A stretch of 64,000 nt of DNA from Favolaschia claudopus (Eukaryota > Basidiomycota > Agaricomycetes > Agaricales > Mycenaceae). Made by a program: the position numbers and the translations under genes. How positions within the stretch are numbered: position 1 is the stretch's first letter; the number at the start of each line of letters is the position of its first letter. Shown in pieces: positions 32,089-42,070 of the stretch. The notes beneath the pieces were generated by a model. It was not told the DNA's origin. It saw only the letters and a list, made by a program, of their open reading frames with translations, and searched no databases. The stretch lies in NCBI GenBank assembly GCA_037176885.1, contig JAWWNJ010000064.1:744001-808000 (forward strand). Direction: 5' to 3'.

Positions 32089-33276
32089 TTACGACTGCCC
32101 GGGCGGCGAACGAAGCATGAGCGCAGGCCCGTTAGGGTTACTCAATGCGAGCATCACCGGCTGCGGCGGGGCAACAGGTGGGTGAGTGAGTTGTACACTG
32201 GGCCCGGTGTGTTGGGCGCTGACATTGGAGGTGGGATTGGAGGAGCGAGAGGTACTGAGATAAGAGGGGCCAAGGATACGGCGGCGACCCTGGATTCAAT
32301 CAAAGAGTAAGATAGATGCGGCAGTAGGAAAAATTCGATGAAATATAATTACATTGATCATCCAGTTGGACACTTGGCTCATGCTGAGCCCCGTCGCATG
32401 GCACATTTGTTTCTTTTCAATCTCGCTGGGGTACGGGTGCGCGGCGTGATTGTGAAGCCAGGCTTTCAAGAAATCGGTAGTTTCTTTGGGAAGTCTGCCG
32501 CGCTTGCGTTGAGGCATGGGCTGAGGCGAGCGCTGGCGCGAGTCATCAATGGGAAGGTCAGCGACCATGGGTGGATAATGCTCTGGAGGCGCAGGCATCT
32601 GCTGCGGAGGCATTGGGGCCGCGTGCGGGTGTTGATGTGGGTGTGGATGCGCATGAGGATGAGCGTGAGGGTGTGGTGCGTGTGGGTGTGACATTGGATG
32701 CGATTGAGGGTGTGGCGGCCAACCCCCCGACTCGGGAGATGGCTGCTGAGCGCGCTCATCGTACCCCGGTGGAATCCGAGGCATAGTTTGAGGAGAATAA
32801 GGTTCCGTCAAAAGCGACGCGATACCAGGCAGACGAACGTTGGGAGCATGAGGGTCAGATGCACCAGTCGGAGGCTGATACCAGTGCGGAACGCCTCCAT
32901 TGGGGTCTGGATGGTCTGCGGGATGCGCCGGGCGCCAAACAGGTTCAATGTGCCGATATTGGGGAGACGGTGGCGCGCGCGACGAGGAGGGCGGGGTCAC
33001 CGTGCTGCGACTGTTTGACTCGCGCTGAAGGGGCCGTTCTTCGTCAGAATTCTGAGTTTCATTTGATTCAGTCTTCGATGCAAACGGCCTATCTTTTGGC
33101 GCGTCTTCTGGCTGATCTCCTCCGTCTTTGTTCGTTTCTGGTTCGGATTTTTGGGGAGTACGCGATTTGGGTGGCATAGGGGGCTCGGTCTTCGTCTAGA
33201 AATGAGCACAAAGACAAGTTAGAGCTGTAGAACAGTCAGTGAATTGAAAGAAGCTTACGATGGCCTCTGTAGCCAT
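32089..33276 (-). CDS. KN-type homeodomain transcription factor
   Basis: Exons 33259-33276, 32353-33195 and 32089-32289 sum to 1062 nt, a 353-residue protein. The first exon codes only MATEAI. The long second exon is disordered, rich in Pro, Ser and Glu, with a striking His/Pro tract (32621-32716), and ends in the DNA-binding domain. The homeodomain reads KRGRLPKETTDFLKAWL, HNHAAHPYPSEIEKKQMC, then GLSMSQVSNWMIN across the intron into GRRRIL. The three-residue extension with PYP between helices 1 and 2 marks the TALE/KN class, and recognition helix 3 keeps the W..N..RRR pattern. A Pro/Ser-rich tail ends at 32089. KN homeodomain proteins in mushrooms include developmental regulators; I cannot assign this one to a named gene. 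It stands alone, beside a gene-poor region. Confidence 0.88.
32621..32716 (-). repeat. His/Pro low-complexity tract in the homeodomain gene
   Basis: On the minus strand this stretch codes alternating His-Pro and His-Ala pairs (HPHAHPHAHPHPHQHPH). At DNA level it is an imperfect purine/TG-rich repeat prone to length change. Confidence 0.7.
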
Positions 33277-35811
33277 AAAGTTGAATCTGAGAGGGAAAAC
33301 GAAAGACGTGGGGAACTGCAGCCTGTCAATCCACTCAATTTTATGCCGTGACATTTTCTGGCGCTGTCACGCCCCCGGTCACTCTGTAGATCCCGTTTCT
33401 CATAAGCACGTCAACAGACCTCTCATCCTCACAAAATATTCTGCATGAAGAGTCCTGGGGATACACCCTCCTCCACTATGTTGAGCGCAGTAAATATTCT
33501 ATGATTCTGCTCTGAAATGAGCTTCAGGGCAAGTGGCCGGGGTCCTCCATCAGATGTCACATCAGGCGACTGACATGTTCCCACGATGCCGTTCTCCTCT
33601 GGCACCTGTCAACCCACCTTCTTTAGATCTTTTTCACACTTCCGTCCCTCCGACAGCCCGGAACACCGTTCTCTTCGACTTTGAATGTCACCGAACGGCT
33701 GCAAGGCAGGACAAAGATTTTCTGATAGACCTACGGCGTGGAAACCCTCCGCAAGGCGATGCTACAGCACAGATTCAGATGCACACAACGTGGACCCTGC
33801 ACGAAAAGCGTCCGAACTTGATATTTATCATGTATGATGGGCCGATAGGTGAATGTGAGAACAACGTACACGAGTCCGCGCTAGTAGTACGCGACAGTGG
33901 AGTATAGCTCGGTTTATACTTTATTCGCCAAGCATCGTTCGTCGTGAAATGCGTTTGGGGCTAAACAACTTATATGCATACAGTTAGTTGAGTAACCAAG
34001 CGATGATCATCCCGAGAGACCCTCTGAAACATTCTAACTTCGACGTCTCTTCGCGGAGTAGCGAGGATAAATCGTGAACAGCAACACAGACGTACTTTGA
34101 GCTCACAGACGCGTTGGCCGCGCAAATCCCTGGTTCGCTGTCGACCATGAAATCATGACGGACGATCCATCATCGAAGTCGCGGAATTAAAAATAATCGA
34201 CAATTTCGGAAAGGCTTGGGACCTTGGGCGCATCAAACGGATGATCCAATAAAGTGCCCAACGGTGATGAACGGAAGTGAACGGAGTCTCTAACCGACAA
34301 CCGACAACGTACGACACTTGTACGATGTGGGTCCATGTTTCTTGAGTGGATTGCGGTACAACCGAGGTATGTAGTAGCGAAAGTAGATTGGTTTTTGCCT
34401 GTTTCCGCGTCGGCTGATGGTGCGATATTTTGATTTAATGAAGGGCAAGATGTCTTCCATTGACGAAACATGAATGTCGAGTTGGTCGGAAGTAAGAAAC
34501 CACCTAAGAAGCGAAGACATATTTCAGCCGATCATACCAATGGATGCATACCCCCGGACCGACGCTGCGACAGTGACAGGGCGACTGAGCCACCCAAGAG
34601 CACATGGCTCGGCAAAGGCACCCCAAGTTTGAAAGAACGTCGTGGCGATTGACAATTGACAGCTCTCGAAGTTGAAAACGGGATTGGGGAAAACAGATAA
34701 GCATCGTAAAATGATAAGATGTGGAGGAGAGCGCGAGGTTGGCTGGAAGCAAATGAGAGAAACAATCCAGCACCGACACCCACAGAGAACTTTCGGCTGG
34801 TTGATTTTCTGTGTGGTTGGAATCCTTGAAGTGAGCACCGAGCGGTTTATGAGCAGACTGATAATCGCCAATTTGTTGTAGAGGGATGGTGCCCAACGAA
34901 AGGGCATCACACCAATTTCCCAGCAAAAACGTTGATAAGGACCCCACTCGGACCGTGAAAATGGCAACTATAACGTGTCTCTGAGTGGACATGACAGTTT
35001 CCCAAAGCAACTATACATGCCATTGGCCGCGTCGACTCGGGATTATGACTGGTATCCAATCTAGTTGGCACGCCTTCGGATGCCACCGACCACGGGCGAG
35101 CAAGGGGCACAAATAGTTACATCAATTCGATGGTTGCCGCCATAATGTTGTACCTTGTCTGGCACACCGAGAAGTGCTATTTTGAGAAATTAGCGTAGAG
35201 AATAGTCACTGGCAGACACCGTGTAAGAAATCTTCTTTATGAGTATTCAGCCCACATTGCGCTGATACCCAACGACGCAAGGAATGTTCTGGGAATGTTC
35301 CTAGCTTGGGAGCTCTAGGGGGGTCATGCTCTCATCGAAAGCTGCGCGTCAAGCAACAGAGATAATTCAGTCGCAAAGGAAACTCTGAAGAGTGCAGAAG
35401 GATTTTGAGGCTTGAACAGGCTAACCCAAGGGACCATGAAAGAATGGGTGAAGTTGAAGTCGAGTGATGGATTGATGGCAGCCAAATCGCTCAAAACAAT
35501 CGAACCAGTCCACCGAAAAAGGAAATTTCAGCGACCATGTCCTCCACAACATAAACATCGGGAGGCAAGGGAAAGGTTCTGTGCGTTGATACCAGCCTTG
35601 CGGGCGTTTTCTCTTTGCGAGCCCGTGTGATTTTCGCTTTACTCGCTAAAGGATTCACTTCCGCGAAATACTTATTGTCTGCAAAATGCGGCTTGAACAT
35701 GTTCGATACAAAAGTCATTAATATGTATATGCGCATTGGTAGATAGCAGGTCCTCCACTTCTCATCGCCTTAGGACTAAGGCGGAGCAGAACAGTCCTCG
35801 GCTCATCGATT
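33277..35811. other. Gene-poor interval, 2.5 kb
   Basis: I see no gene in this stretch, the longest such gap in the window. The longest frames (such as a 168-codon one on the minus strand, 34504-35010) lack an amino-acid bias or family resemblance and overlap equally long frames in other phases. Its left end must hold the promoter of the homeodomain gene. Confidence 0.45.
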
Positions 35812-38319
35812 CTAGAAAAATCCACTCCCCGGGAAAGCGCCTGAGCTCTCCCCACCTCCATCAGACCTTGAATCCAGCGAGTCCACGTCCGAGTCTTCAT
35901 CCTGCGGCAAGGGAGGAGCCTGAGGCTGCACTACATGCCTCGGCGCGCTCGAGCTTGCAGCCAACGCAGTCTTCGGCGGCGGGGAAAAGTCCCTGCTCAA
36001 ACTCGGCAATGGAAACTCGCCAGTCGGGGCACGGAATCCTCGTGATGGGCCTGCCTCTCGACCCCGTTGCGGCGAAAGATACGGTACCGACGGTGGCGGG
36101 ACCTTCCGATTCATCTCCTCACTCGTCCGTCTTAACCGTGCGTAGACCGGCTCCTCTCCTCTGCCCCCCTGTTCCCTAACCTCCGCTCCTCCTCCGTCAC
36201 CACCACCAAATCCAAAGCCGAATCGCGCAAAGTCGAAACCCGCAAAGTTGAGGTTGAATCCAGCGGCTGCTTCAGCGTCGCGCGGTGGATCGACAGGCGA
36301 CGGATCGAACGCGCCCCACAACTCCTGCCTCTCCCTGTCGGTTCCCTCGGTCCCTGGTAGCCTGTCCGCAGCGCGGTCGATGAGATGGCACACGTATAAT
36401 GTGTCGGCGCTTTTTATTGTATTTGAGATGAGAGCCGAGGTCAAAGTAGCACAGCAACGTACCAGTCTCGCACTACACCGGCACAAAATACGCCCACAGC
36501 GGCGCACACAGAGCCCCCTAATATTGCAGCGGCGATCGCAGCGCGTTGTTGGTCAGCGTAACTGATACCCTCTGTTGAGATTGAGCATGAAGTCACACAA
36601 GACCGGGAAAACTACATGCCTTCTCCTTCCGTATCGCCTGCCGCCCTCAAATACGCAAACAAGGCAAAGGGCAAAGCCAGCGTGTACGCCCGGGGAAGCG
36701 GCAATGCTGGCAGCTGCCTCTCGGCACCTTTATCTCGTAACTCTCTAATTCCACTGACACCTTCCCAGAAACCAGTTCCAGTCAAGCCGCAATATACACC
36801 GGTGTACCTCCCTCCGCCAAATCGTTCTGCTAGCGCATGAATCTTTGACAGCGCCATGTCGGCGAAAAGCGCAATGAAGCGGTAAGGGAGCGCAATCGGC
36901 AGATATACCAATACTACGCGCAGTGCGGAAAGGAAGGATAGGCCAAGGGAGTATATGGCAGCCAAGACAAGAGGTCCTAATGGCCGAAGCAAAGCAGGCA
37001 TGCATGATACGCAGTTGGGCGTCAATTACAGGTGAGCCAGTTTGCAAGTCAAACCCTCCAGCATTGTCCCCGGAAAAATGCGGAGCAGGAATGGAGTGGT
37101 TGAAGTACCATGCTCCGACACCGCCAGCGACTGCGCTGCGTTGTACCGCGCGGGCTACAAAGAACACATGCAGTGTACAAACAGCAACCAATACGGAAGC
37201 TAGTTGCATATACCAGGAATGCGAGAGCGGAAGGCGCACTAGGAGTGTAAGCAGGGGAAGACTGAGTATTAGGCCCGCGAGGAGCAATAATGGCGACAGA
37301 AGGAGGAGGAGGGGCACGCGGAAGAACAGGACGCGGGTGGAGACGGATAGAAGTGCGGGACTACGAGCGGCACGGCGCAACTCTATGGGAAGCCGGCGAA
37401 TGCTGAGAAGTGCGAGGGCTAGCGGGACGAGGGCGAAAAGCCTGAGACCCCAACCGGCGCCGGAACTGAAAGATCCAGCAAATGCGAGGATGGCGGATAG
37501 GAAGAGCGCGAGAGGAGGCGCGAGGGCAGAGACCAGGAGAACGGGTCTGAGAAATGCCCGGAGTAGTGCAAGGTGTGCATAGGCCAGTAGAGCTGAGAGG
37601 AAGGTGAGGAAGGTTGCCAGGGGGACCGTATGCAGTAGGGCAGGGGGAGGGCGCTCTGTTGGTGAATTTGCGCTCGGCAGTAGAAGGGATAGTAGAGATA
37701 GTACACAAAGCAGAGTGTAGGTAGCGAGAAACCCAGCCGCTGCGTAGGCATTCGGCTGCGGTTTCCGTCGTCCGGCTCGGCCCCGGGAGGAGAGGGAATG
37801 GGGTGATGGGAGATGGAAAGTATGTACGTCGGCGCCGGTGCGCGGGAGTAAGGATTCAGAGAGCGCGAGAGATAACGACTGGGGTGGAGGTGATCTCGTT
37901 GGGTTTGAATATTCCCTTGGAGGCGGTGTAAGGATTCTTTGGGGTTGTGGAGGTGAGGGAGTGGAAAGCGGAGAAGGAGAATGCTGGTGCGCAAGCCATC
38001 CTATGCCGTCGCCTTCCATGTCCCTGTCCCCGTGCTCGTCCATATCGGCATACTGGTTGCGACTATGCTCTGGGTGATTATCCTCCTCGTCTAGACGTAG
38101 ATATGGGTCGTCCTCGTCGACATCCAGCTGTCCGGAAGAGTTATACTTGGTGAAATGGGGATCGTCCTGGTCAGCATCGTCGAGGTGTACTGAGGCCTCG
38201 TCGGTGGTGAAGGAAAAGAACAAGGGCTGGGTTCCCGACCTTGAGGACGAGGAAGGGTGAGCTGACGATGAAGCCTGAGGCCCCTTCAAGTACTGACTAG
38301 CGTACTGCGCGAAGGACAT
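35812..38319 (-). CDS. PNS1: PNS1/SLC44 choline-transporter-like membrane protein
   Basis: Multi-pass plasma-membrane protein of the CTL/SLC44 family. The start taken is ATG 38319 (MSFAQYASQYLKG); the frame stays open a little further upstream without another ATG. About 190 N-terminal residues are cytosolic, acidic and Pro/Ser-rich (DEDDPYLRLDEEDNHP). The core has many Leu-rich helices (LATYTLLCVLSLLSLLLPSA; LLLLLSPLLLLAGLILSLPL) and the family block AGGVGAWYFNHSIPAPHFSG followed by DNAGGFDLQTG. The conserved ALPYRFIALFADMALSKIHA and GLTGTGFWEGVSGIREL come next, then AAILGGSVCAAVGVFCAGVV and DTLYVCHLIDRAADRL. The tail is Gly/Phe-rich (GFDFARFGFGFGGG) and disordered to 35812. The last introns are near 36421-36475 and 36545-36610. 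PNS1 of yeast is not essential for choline uptake, so the substrate is open. Confidence 0.88.
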
Positions 38320-38854
38320 GGAGAAGGGAGAATCCACAGGCGTATTGGCTGCAATGACAGATTAGGACATGACGCGTAACCCACTGTCACACCTCCGTGA
38401 CGCTCTCCGACTCATGTTCCCTAACCGTCGGTTCTCAGCAGTATCGTGGCCGCCACGCGTCCTGCGACGCGTTCAAAATCAGGCAACGTTCAGGCAATTC
38501 TTCTTTATCGTGTTGAATTTTTCGAAAGGAAAATGAACAAATACGGTGCTGTACCACTTCCTTGATAACTTACTTCCAACGACTGGAGTTTGCAATGCAA
38601 TGATGATAATTCAAAACTTTGGTGGACTCTACGCTGGTCAGACTTACTAGTACACGCAAGCCTCCATGCTTCGCAACGTAAAGAACTCCGTAACCGGTAA
38701 AAAGGTGAAGACCAGTATGACTGTCTTGTTATCATCCAACCCACCCACCACCCTGCATGCCTCAGAGAAGGAAGCGTCTTGCCCAGTTTTATTTATCCAA
38801 CACAAGCGGCCGAAATGGAGGTGCAGACTGCACTTGCCGAAAACCTCTGAATCT
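38320..38854. other. Spacer between the PNS1 start and the NmrA-like pseudogene
   Basis: Upstream region of PNS1 (minus strand). No coding signal was recognised. Confidence 0.4.
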
Positions 38855-39439
38855 TCAAAGCTTGTGAACCTCCTTCGCGGTCAACCAGCGATGACCAGGC
38901 CACAACGCCCACAACGCGTTCCCACCGGCCTTATCATCCCCCATGCCTTCCGCGTTACGAAAAACATCCCAGCCCGTGCTGCCCTTCTCCTCCTCAATGA
39001 CCCTGCATCAACGCTTCCTTGAATTGCGCATGTTCCCAGTCAGCGTCGGATACTCAATCGGGTTTCAGATTGAACCGCGCGGCAACTCCACTGAAAGTGA
39101 CCCGCTCACCCTCTAGGCGCAGTACACGCTCTTCTAGTTCAGAGGCAGGGGAGGTAGTCAAGACGTGAGCGACGAATCCTGGAATAGATCTCACCTTGAC
39201 TGACGAGTTGGGTTTTGCCTCCGCGATGTTCAGAAGCCAAGGCAGGACATCGGTGACAGAAAATCAGCAACCCATGATAAACTGTGATAACCGGGACGCC
39301 AGGGGCTACCGCTTTTGCTGGGGAGCCTGGGCGGGAGAGCAAGATGACTGAAGCGCCGTTTCTTGGCGGCAAGAGCGGTGACGATGGGCAAGCCGACCAT
39401 CCCGCCGCCGACCACGCCGAAGGGTTTGTATGCAGACAT
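38855..39439 (-). pseudogene. Truncated NmrA-like reductase pseudogene
   Basis: Broken copy of the intact gene at 40207-41235. It begins MSAYKPFGVVGGGMVGLPIV, nearly identical to the intact MSTYKSFAVVGGGMIGLPIV. After TALAAK one extra A shifts the frame; reading continues in another phase as SVILLSRPGSPAKAVAPGVP. Roughly 100 codons of the middle are then missing, and similarity resumes at DVLPWLLNIAEAKPN, where the intact gene has DVIPILLNLETKP. The C-terminal part (FVAHVLTTSPASELEERVLR) keeps good similarity but has in-frame stops after FNLKPD and after ALMQGH, plus another frame change, before HRWLTAKEVHKL (intact: HQWLTVKDVFKL). Frameshift, internal deletion and stops together rule out a working protein. 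The high residual similarity implies a fairly recent tandem duplication. Confidence 0.85.
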
Positions 39440-40206
39440 GAGGAGTTAAAGTCGGGGGGCCCAGCCTGGATCTCGAAGCTCTTCACTCATAAAATCGCTG
39501 GGCGAGGTCGGTGAGGAGCGGGGCAGCAATGAAACTGGATAGCCCATAATCAAGACATCCAGGCAGAATAACAACCGAGTTACCGAATTATCAACTGCAA
39601 GGAGTAACTGAATGCATCTGAGAGTGACTCGAAAAACCGCAGCTACGGAGCAACTCCGAGCAAGTCCGTAGATTTGCGATGGAGCAAAGTGCCCCGGGGA
39701 GTGACTCGTTTTGAGAGTGTTGAAGAAGTTGAGACCTATCTCGGAGCGCTGGCATACTAATAGAAGGCAGGACAAGAAGCAGGAGGGGAGAAAAAAACAG
39801 GACAATTGATTGAGACGAGACCAAGACTCACCAAGTTGCGTTTTAACCGGATTGCCGAATAACGAAGAAACACAGCCACATCAAATGCTGGATGGCTTGA
39901 ATGCGCTTTGACCGATAGCTCAGCACTCATTTCAAGGGAAATCGAGGATTAATCAAAAGCCATGTTTAATTCAACATACAAGCTCGCAGCCAACAGTATG
40001 TGCAGACTATGTTTTACAGCGGACACCAGAGATTCAACAAGGGCGGAAACACCGAGAGGAAAGACTGATGCCCTCGCAATTGTTGCTTGTCCTCCAAGCA
40101 AGGACCCTAAGCCAATACACGTAACAAACCAACATGAACAACCAAAATGTGAAGCAAGATGCGAAAACCAAAATGTGGCCTGCTAACGCGCGTTTCCCCG
40201 AGAGCT
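39440..40206. other. Spacer between NmrA pseudogene and intact gene
   Basis: AT-rich sequence with no recognisable gene. It would correspond to the promoter of the duplicated copy and the 3' flank of the intact copy. Confidence 0.4.
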
Positions 40207-41235
40207 TCAGAGCTTGAAGACGTCCTTGACGGTAAGCCACTGGTGACCTGGCCACAACGCATTCCCACTCCCAGCCGCTTTAATCCCCGTGCCTTCCGCA
40301 TTGCTAGCAGCGTCCCAGCCCGTGCTGCCTTTCCCCGCCTCTATCTCTCGCATCAAGACCTGCAAAAACTGCGGGTTCTGCCCCTGCGTGATAGTGTCGA
40401 CATACTCCGGCGTGACCTTGAACAACGAGGCAAGCTGGTTGAGGGTGACACGCTCGCCCTCCAGACGCAATTCACGGTTTTCGAGCTCAGAAGGGGAGGC
40501 GGTTGTCAAAGCGTGTGCAACGGCCCCTAGAATTCGTTCGTTTGGTGCATCCTACTTGACTACAGCTTGGAGACTGATGCTCACCTGCGATATCGGCGAC
40601 GGCTGTGATTGAAAATTTCGTTTCGCCTTTACCGATGATCTGTGGTTTGGTTTCGAGGTTTAGGAGGATTGGTATAACGTCTGTCCACATTCCAACCTGA
40701 CGAGAAGCAAATCAGCATCTAAAGAGCGTGTACTTATTGACTTTATATGTCGCACATAGACCCTGGTTGAAGGAATGCCAACGGATTTGAGATATTCTGA
40801 GAGTCAAATGGTCAGCGCTCAGCACCAAATGAGCCTGCAGCTCTAGAAAAAAAACGAACTGGCTATCTGAGCTTTGCTCCTAAGCGCCCCCTCAGATTGA
40901 CCCTCGGTAGGCAGTCCATATTCTGAGGGCACGAATAGCTTGACTCCCGCGAGTTTTGACGCATCAACCAATGTCGTTTGCACGTCATCAACCACAGCAG
41001 ATGTGGCGATGGTGGAGAGTACAACGTCCACATTATGCTCCCGCAGCACCTTCGCGACAGCGTCGGTGTGCTGAAGATCGGTTGGGACGACTTTTACGCC
41101 AGACGGCACAGTTTTAGCAGAAGAGCCTGGGCGGGAGAGCAAGATGACGGAAACATTTTTGGCAGCAAGGGCGTTGACAATGGGCAACCCAATCATCCCA
41201 CCTCCAACAACAGCGAAAGATTTGTAGGTAGACAT
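40207..41235 (-). CDS. NmrA-like NAD(P)-binding protein (isoflavone-reductase-like)
   Basis: Rossmann-fold protein of the NmrA/isoflavone reductase group of atypical short-chain dehydrogenases. It starts MSTYKSFAVVGGGMIGLPIV, giving the Gly-rich dinucleotide-binding loop right at the N-terminus. SVILLSRPGS supplies the Arg that commonly contacts NADP phosphate. Then come VLREHNVDVVLSTIATSAVV, GVKLFVPSEYGLPTEG and, across introns near 40690-40850, YLKSVGIPSTR and VGMWTDVIPILLNLETKPQ. The tail FVAHALTTASPSELENRELR leads to LNQLASLFKVTPEYVDTI and ends WLTVKDVFKL at 40207. All parts are in frame and in order. The family includes both oxidoreductases and redox-sensing regulators; the substrate is unknown. 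A truncated duplicate lies directly downstream. The promoter has a TATA-like tataaat near 41271. Confidence 0.85.
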
Positions 41236-42070
41236 TTCTGAGCGATGAGCTTGACTTGAGGATTGGACTTGATATAAATGCCCCAGGGTTGAGCGGACCC
41301 GGCGGAGTACCGATCAACAAGAGGCGCAGTAATTACTAAAAGCTGACCTATCAAGGCATGTTTGCTCCTTGAAGGTTCATTCTTTCCCGGACAGCCCGAG
41401 TCATTACCGTAGGCAATTCAAAGACGCGTTTGGACCTCGTCGTTTTTCGAGTCAACACTGTCAAGTCGTGCTTGACGACGTCAGATGCTGAGTAAAGACC
41501 AGGCCACAGCATAGGTCAGCCGCCAAGCCGACCCTTGAGACCCACATCTTGGAGCAGATTAGACGGCAATGAAGTTTCTTGCGATTTATCTAGATTTTCG
41601 GAGACTTGGGTTCGAGTCAAGTTTGAAGTGAGGGCAACGAGATTGAGAATTGGGCTTATGTGGCCCCTCTTGTGAGAATACAGAATCAGAGCAACAGCGA
41701 TCTGAGACAGAATCAATAGTGAGCAAGCCACTGTTCAAAGACCAAGCTTGAAGAACGGGGTAAAATGAGGTCCAAGCGAAACCATTCTAGGTTCGGATCA
41801 AGCGGCCTTCTGAACTCACATGACATTCACGTGCGAACACATCTCCAAGTTAGTCCGGCTTGCCCGGACCATAGAAGGCTTGTTCCGAACCTACATTTTA
41901 TCGTATTCTATCGCGCTCCTGTGCGGACGACGCGTCCGGCGCTGAGGGCGTTCGCGATTCTCGCTACACACGCTTCCAAGGCCTCGGACTGACGATCATT
42001 TACGCGTGTTATACCAAGCTTCAAAGCCCGATATACTTTCTGTTCTTGTATACCCAACAACGACCAAGCA
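41236..42070. other. Divergent promoter region, NmrA-like gene and TFIIIC gene
   Basis: An 835-base interval between two genes that point away from each other. No coding signal was seen; a TA-rich element (atataaat, about 41271) is close to the leftward gene. Confidence 0.4.

Noticed and set aside
34504..35010. 168-codon minus-strand frame in the gene-poor interval
   Set aside because: It overlaps similarly long frames in the other minus-strand phases, its composition is unbiased with scattered Cys and Trp, and no motif is recognisable.
36923..37582. 219-codon plus-strand frame opposite PNS1
   Set aside because: Arg/Ser-rich antisense of a Leu-rich membrane gene, a well-known artefact of GC-rich coding DNA.
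38666..39022. 118-codon plus-strand frame
   Set aside because: Its right half is the antisense of the NmrA-like pseudogene; the similar plus-strand frame at 40159-40530 is antisense of the intact gene, which explains their mutual resemblance.
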